Assembly (NCBI GenBank): GCA_963383645.1
Contig: OY726561.1
Span: 31,414,826-31,478,825, forward strand
Origin: Muscardinus avellanarius
Taxonomy: Eukaryota > Chordata > Mammalia > Rodentia > Gliridae
Direction: 5' to 3'
DNA: 64,000 nt
The position numbers were made by a program, and so were the translations under genes. The notes beneath the pieces are model-generated. The model ran no database searches and was not told the origin of the DNA. It saw nothing but the letters and a program-made list of their open reading frames with translations. Below, piece after piece: positions 60,250 to 64,000 of the stretch (position 1 is the stretch's first letter; every line of letters starts with the position of its first letter).

Positions 60250-60980
60250 AGACTTTTTTCAGCAGCTTTATTGAGAAACAGTTTAAATTTCATAAAATCC
60301 ACCAGTTTAAATTGTACAATTCAAATTCAACTAGGCATGGTGGCACACACTTTCTAATCCCAGCATATGAGAGGCTGAGACGGGAGGATCGTGGTTCGCG
60401 GACAGCCTCAGCTCCTTAGTGAGGCCCTCTGCAACTCAGTGAGACCCGGTTTCAAAATAAAGTATAAAAAATTGGGCAGGGGGTGTAGCTCAGAGGTTGA
60501 ATGCCCCTGGGTTCCATCCCCAGACCCGCAAAAAAAAAAAAAAAATGTACGAGTCAATTGTATTTAACATATTCATAAAACTGTGCAACCATTAACATAA
60601 CATAATTTAATTTAAAGATAAGAAATCTGGTATTTACTAGTATTCACTACACATTTCCTCTAGCTTTGTCCTCAGGCTGGCCTTTGACAACCACTGATCT
60701 ACACTCTATCTTTGTGGTTTTGCTTATTCTGAACATTTTATATAAATGATAGCATACCACATGTGGTCTTCTGTGCACGGCTTCTTTCACTTAGGGTAAT
60801 ATTTTTGTGGTTCAACATATTGTAGTATATATCAGCACTTTATTATTTTTTATTACTGAAGAGTATTCCATTGCCTGAATGTATCATATTTTAATTATTC
60901 ATTCATGAGTCAATGGATATTTGGACGGCTTCCACATTCTGCATATTACTAATAATGTTACTATGACCATGACACAATGC
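60250..60980 (-). mobile_element. L1M (L1MB-like) 3' part split by a SINE
   Basis: Reverse L1M landmarks: CAGCTTTATTGAGAAACAGT, TTAAATTGTACAATTC, then after the SINE AAACTGTGCAACCATTAACA, GGCCTTTGACAACCACTGAT, TTTTATATAAATGATAGCAT, CTTCTTTCACTTAGGGTAAT, GAGTCAATGGATATTTGGAC. Order matches old mammalian L1. Confidence 0.82.
60332..60546 (+). mobile_element. B1-dID SINE (type I) inside the L1M
   Basis: Forward copy ACTAGGCATGGTGGCACACA to CATCCCCAGACCCGC and a 17-bp A tail. Flanks ATTGTACAATTCAA and AATGTACGAGTCAA look like a target duplication with three mismatches. Confidence 0.94.
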
Positions 60981-61304
60981 TTTTTAAATTTAATTTTTTG
61001 CTTATGTATAATTTCTATTATTTTCTTATAATTGAAAAATGGCATCAATAAAAACTTTCATCAGAGGAGAACAATTAGTTTTACAGGTGAAAATAAATAC
61101 ATGAATATGTGGTTATTGTTGTATTATTTCTTGTGTTATATATAACTTCTGAATGGGAAAGTAAATAATTCTCAGATATCAGAATTATCCCCTTAAAATT
61201 ATATATTATTATAATATACTTATATGACATCATGTTTTAAAATAAAATATGCTATTTAGATAATTTCTATCAACTGAATAAAATTTGTATGTAAAGAAGA
61301 AATA
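60981..61304. other. AT-rich DNA, no gene seen
   Basis: Nothing recognised; possibly more decayed L1. Confidence 0.45.
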
Positions 61305-61535
61305 ATGCCATGCATGGGCACGCACGCTTGTAATCCCCATGCTTGGGAGGCAGAGACAGGAGGATCGCACAGGTTCGAAGCCAGCTGCACTGGCTTAAGA
61401 GATTAAGAGAACTTGTTTCCAAATAAAAAGTATAAAATAGGTCTGGTAGTGTAACCCGGAGGTAGAAGGATTTCCAGGAACCCAGTACCACCAAAAAAAA
61501 AAAAAGAAAAGAAAGAAAGAAAGAAAGAAAGAAGT
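61305..61535 (+). mobile_element. B1-dID SINE (type II) with GAAA tail
   Basis: Forward copy: GGGCACGCACGCTTGTAATC, GGTTCGAAGCCAGCTGCACT, GGCTTAAGAGATTAAGAGAA (small duplication), GGTCTGGTAGTGTAACCCGG, ATTTCCAGGAACCCAGTACC, A run and (GAAA)n to 61533. Confidence 0.93.
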
Positions 61536-61756
61536 ATTATATTTCAGAATGCATTGAGTTTATTTTAAATGTAATAAAAATGGGAGATAAAATTTAAGTG
61601 ATAAACTGCCTTTGGTAAAGAAATCAACATACATATGTAACAAAATTATTCCTTTATTTGAAATTGAATTCTTCTTTAAGTAAACAATTTTCTTGAAAGG
61701 TTCTTATGTAGAGAAAACAAATTTTCTTTTTCTTTGTTTTAATTCTAATTCTAATT

Positions 61757-62110
61757 AATTTGTAATGGTGCATTGTAATTATACATAACACTGTGATTCA
61801 CAGTGATACATTCATATACACACATGGCATCACTTGATTTCTTTCCATCACCACACATTTCTATACAGATTCAGTGATACATTTATATATGCATATAACA
61901 TTATTTTCTGTTTACTTTCCCAAACTTTCATTTTCTCTCCCCTCCTCTTTCCTTCACCCTCCATGTTTTCTTATTCTTGGCCCAAGTACAAAATTTGCAT
62001 TCTTCTATTTTACATCTCAGCTCTTCCCATTTTTATTATCATGCAAAATTCCTTTTTCAGTTTTCTTAGTGTCATCCAATGGTGTTAAGCCCCGTAGCTA
62101 CATATTATAT
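61757..62110 (-). mobile_element. L1 3'-tail fragment, divergent
   Basis: Reverse: TTTGTAATGGTGCATTGTAA, TTATACATAACACTGTGATT, CACAGTGATACATTCATATA, then a C/T-rich 3' UTR-like stretch. The right edge is unclear. Confidence 0.7.
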
Positions 62111-62784
62111 TTTTTACTATCAAGTGACTCATATTTATGACAGACTTTGCTGATTGGTTGACATACTTTTCTCTCTCAACCAAAATTTTTATTTCATATT
62201 ACTATCAGTAATGTTTATATAAATTATAATTCTAACATTCTATTACAATCTCTCATAATGTGACTTGCCTATCACCTGTATCCAAATTGACTGGGTTCAA
62301 GAGCCAAATTCATATATCCTACTCAAGAACTATTGAATCAAAATCCCTTAGAGTAGAAATCAGGAATTTGCTTTATTCACAGGCTCTCCAAGCTATGATT
62401 AGACACATTAAAGTTGGGATGCCAACCCATATTTCTCATTTTATTATTTTATTCAAGAGTTAACATTCGATCTCTACATTTGTCTAGTTATCCATTCTCA
62501 TCTAGACACTACTGCCAATTATCGTACCTCTGAAATAATAAATACTCCTCTTCGTTTTTCTGTTGTTGCTTAAAAATACATGCATATATATTTGAAATAT
62601 CCATACAAAGCAAAATCATGAGGTGTCATTTCAATTTTAAAGACATTTTCAGCAAATGTCTAAAGATCTATAAACTGAATGCAGTGATTGACAGAGGATG
62701 AAGATATTGTCACTCTGCCCTCAGTGTATCACCAGAGATCAAGCAATCAAGCTAGATCTTAACCTTATGATGCTGTGGATCTTT
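62111..62784. other. AT-rich DNA with a possible hAT-Charlie scrap
   Basis: At ~62320-62440, TATTGAATCAAAATCCCTTA, AGAAATCAGGAATTTG and ACACATTAAAGTTGGG resemble the middle of MER20/Charlie-type MITEs. No gene. Confidence 0.4.
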
Positions 62785-63205
62785 GTTATACTTTTATTGT
62801 GGCATTATAGTCTCATATCATAATCTAGTTCACAGTGATAATTACATACATGCACACAACACTTGGCTGGCTTTCGCCTGGCATTTCTTGCCCTTTCCAT
62901 ACATAATACTGAGATAGACATTGGTATTCTCACATATGCACATAATGTCAATGGAAGTGATTTCCTTCTCTGATTCTCCCTCTCCCCACCAGCCTTTTCC
63001 TAGATCACCTTCCTGGTTCTACTGGCGTTTCTTCTCTATTATCTGAAGTTTCTTTGGTCTCCTGATTACTCTCCAACTTCCACATATGAGAAAAAAAACT
63101 TATTACCCTTCACTTTCTTTGAGTAGCTAACATGTTCTCCAGGTCCATTAATTTTCCTGAAAATGGCTTAATTTTGTTCTGTATTGCTGAGTAGAATTTC
63201 ATTAG
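62785..63205 (-). mobile_element. L1 3' end, sense part of an inverted L1
   Basis: Reverse: TTATTGTGGCATTATAGTCT (tail), ACAGTGATAATTACATACAT, 3' UTR, then ACTTCCACATATGAGAAAAA and ATTGCTGAGTAGAATTTCAT, the antisense of the last part of ORF2. It abuts forward L1 ORF2 at about 63206. Confidence 0.8.
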
Positions 63206-64000
63206 ACCAGAGACTTTGAAATTACTAGAGAAGGTCATAGACTCAACACTCCAAACATACAGAAACAGGTAGACACTTCCTCAACAAGACCGCCAAAGCT
63301 CAGGAAATTAGATCAAGAATTAATAAATATGATGACATTAAACTAAGAAGGTTCTGCTCATCGAAGAAAACAATCAAGAGTCTGGAAAGCCTAAAGAATG
63401 GGAAGAAACCTTTGCTAGCTATTCCTCTGATAGAGTACTAATATCTAGAATATACAAAATACTTAGACGACTTAACACTAAAAAACAAAAAAAAAACAAT
63501 CAAGAAATGGGAAATGGAGCTGGACGTGGTGGTACACACTTGTAATCCCAGCATTCTGGAGGCTGAGATTGGAGAATAGTGTTTCACAGACAGCCTCAGC
63601 TACTTAGTGAGGCCCTTTGCAACTCAGTGAGAACTGTTTCAAAAACTTAAAAAAAATATAGGGCTGGGTGTAGCTCGGAGGTAAAATGCCCCTGGGTTCC
63701 ATTCTAGTACAGTAAAAATAAATACATAAATGAATGAATAAATAAATAAATAAAAAATAGAACTAAATAGACAAAAGGAATACAAAAGAAGAAATACAAA
63801 TGGCCATCATTAGCCATCAGAGAGATGCAAATCAAAACTATTGTAAGAGTCCATCTAACCCCAATCAGAATGCCAATAATCAAGAAGACAAACAAAAATA
63901 AATTCTGGTAAAGATGTGGGTAAATAGGAATTCTTCCACATTCTTAGTGGGATTGAAAATTAATGCAGCTGCTATGGATATCAGTGTGGAGATTCTAAGA
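63206..64000 (+). mobile_element. L1 ORF2 fragment, inverted part, runs off the window
   Basis: Forward C-terminal ORF2 DNA: AGAATTAATAAATATGATGA, GAACTAAATAGACAAAAGGA, GAGATGCAAATCAAAACTAT, CCCCAATCAGAATGCCAATA, ATCAGTGTGGAGATTCTAAG. Frame broken; a SINE sits in the middle. With the reversed 3' end on its left it forms a 5'-inverted L1. Confidence 0.85.
63516..63755 (+). mobile_element. B1-dID SINE (type I) inside the L1
   Basis: Forward copy GAGCTGGACGTGGTGGTACA to GGTTCCATTCTAGTACAG with an (AAAT)n tail at 63716-63753. L1 ORF2 continues on both sides. Confidence 0.94.

Overview
The window is nuclear DNA of a rodent, almost certainly a squirrel-family (Sciuridae) species. The main evidence is some 35 copies of a dimeric SINE that joins a 7SL-derived B1-like half to a tRNA-derived ID half (B1-dID type), which is the typical abundant SINE of squirrels. 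It also carries a lineage-specific LINE-1 3' tail (about ten copies), mammal-wide MIR, hAT-Charlie, L1M and MaLR relics, and long microsatellites. No complete protein-coding gene is visible. Nearly all open frames are short, chance frames or frames inside SINEs and GC-rich tandem repeats. The window reads as intergenic DNA or the inside of a very large intron. The only candidate coding piece is one possible internal exon at 54128-54248 (+), with good splice signals and an open frame, from no gene I can name.

Layout. 1-13.9 kb: AT-rich unique DNA with scattered SINEs, two of them in nested pairs, L1 3' tails, a MER20-like relic, MIRs and a 270-bp polypyrimidine tract. 13.9-25 kb: mostly unique, with a few SINEs, one ID element and old relics. 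25-28.3 kb: a three-layer SINE nest, then a 1359-bp solo LTR (TG...CA, 6-bp target duplication GGGAAA) inserted into a MIR. 28.3-34.6 kb: mostly unique, with one SINE and a possible retrocopied 3' UTR. 34.6-45.8 kb: SINE-rich, with a rearranged old L1, an unrecognised repeat present twice, and several L1 tails. 50-64 kb: unique DNA with the candidate exon, a run of MaLR LTR relics, an L1M fragment and, at the right edge, an L1 with a 5' inversion interrupted by a SINE.

The outstanding feature is a single 4.3-kb GC- and CpG-rich insertion at 45794-50071, lying in reverse orientation. It is flanked by a perfect 14-bp duplication (TAAAGTAACTTTTT) that ends at a TTTTT/AA site of the kind cut by the L1 endonuclease. 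Read 5' to 3' on the minus strand it has about seven tandem 124/125-bp CpG-rich monomers, a ~0.5-kb single-copy linker, a ~2.4-kb variable tandem array of 50-bp units paired into 100-bp dimers (with a 699-bp higher-order duplication), a 3' module homologous to the local L1 tails, and a poly(A). It holds no ORF1 or ORF2. In layout it resembles the hominoid SVA/LAVA composite retrotransposons but is built from different parts. I consider it the best candidate here for an undescribed element family.

Most calls rest on recognising repeat consensus features by eye. Edges of old relics are approximate, and no database search or alignment program was run.
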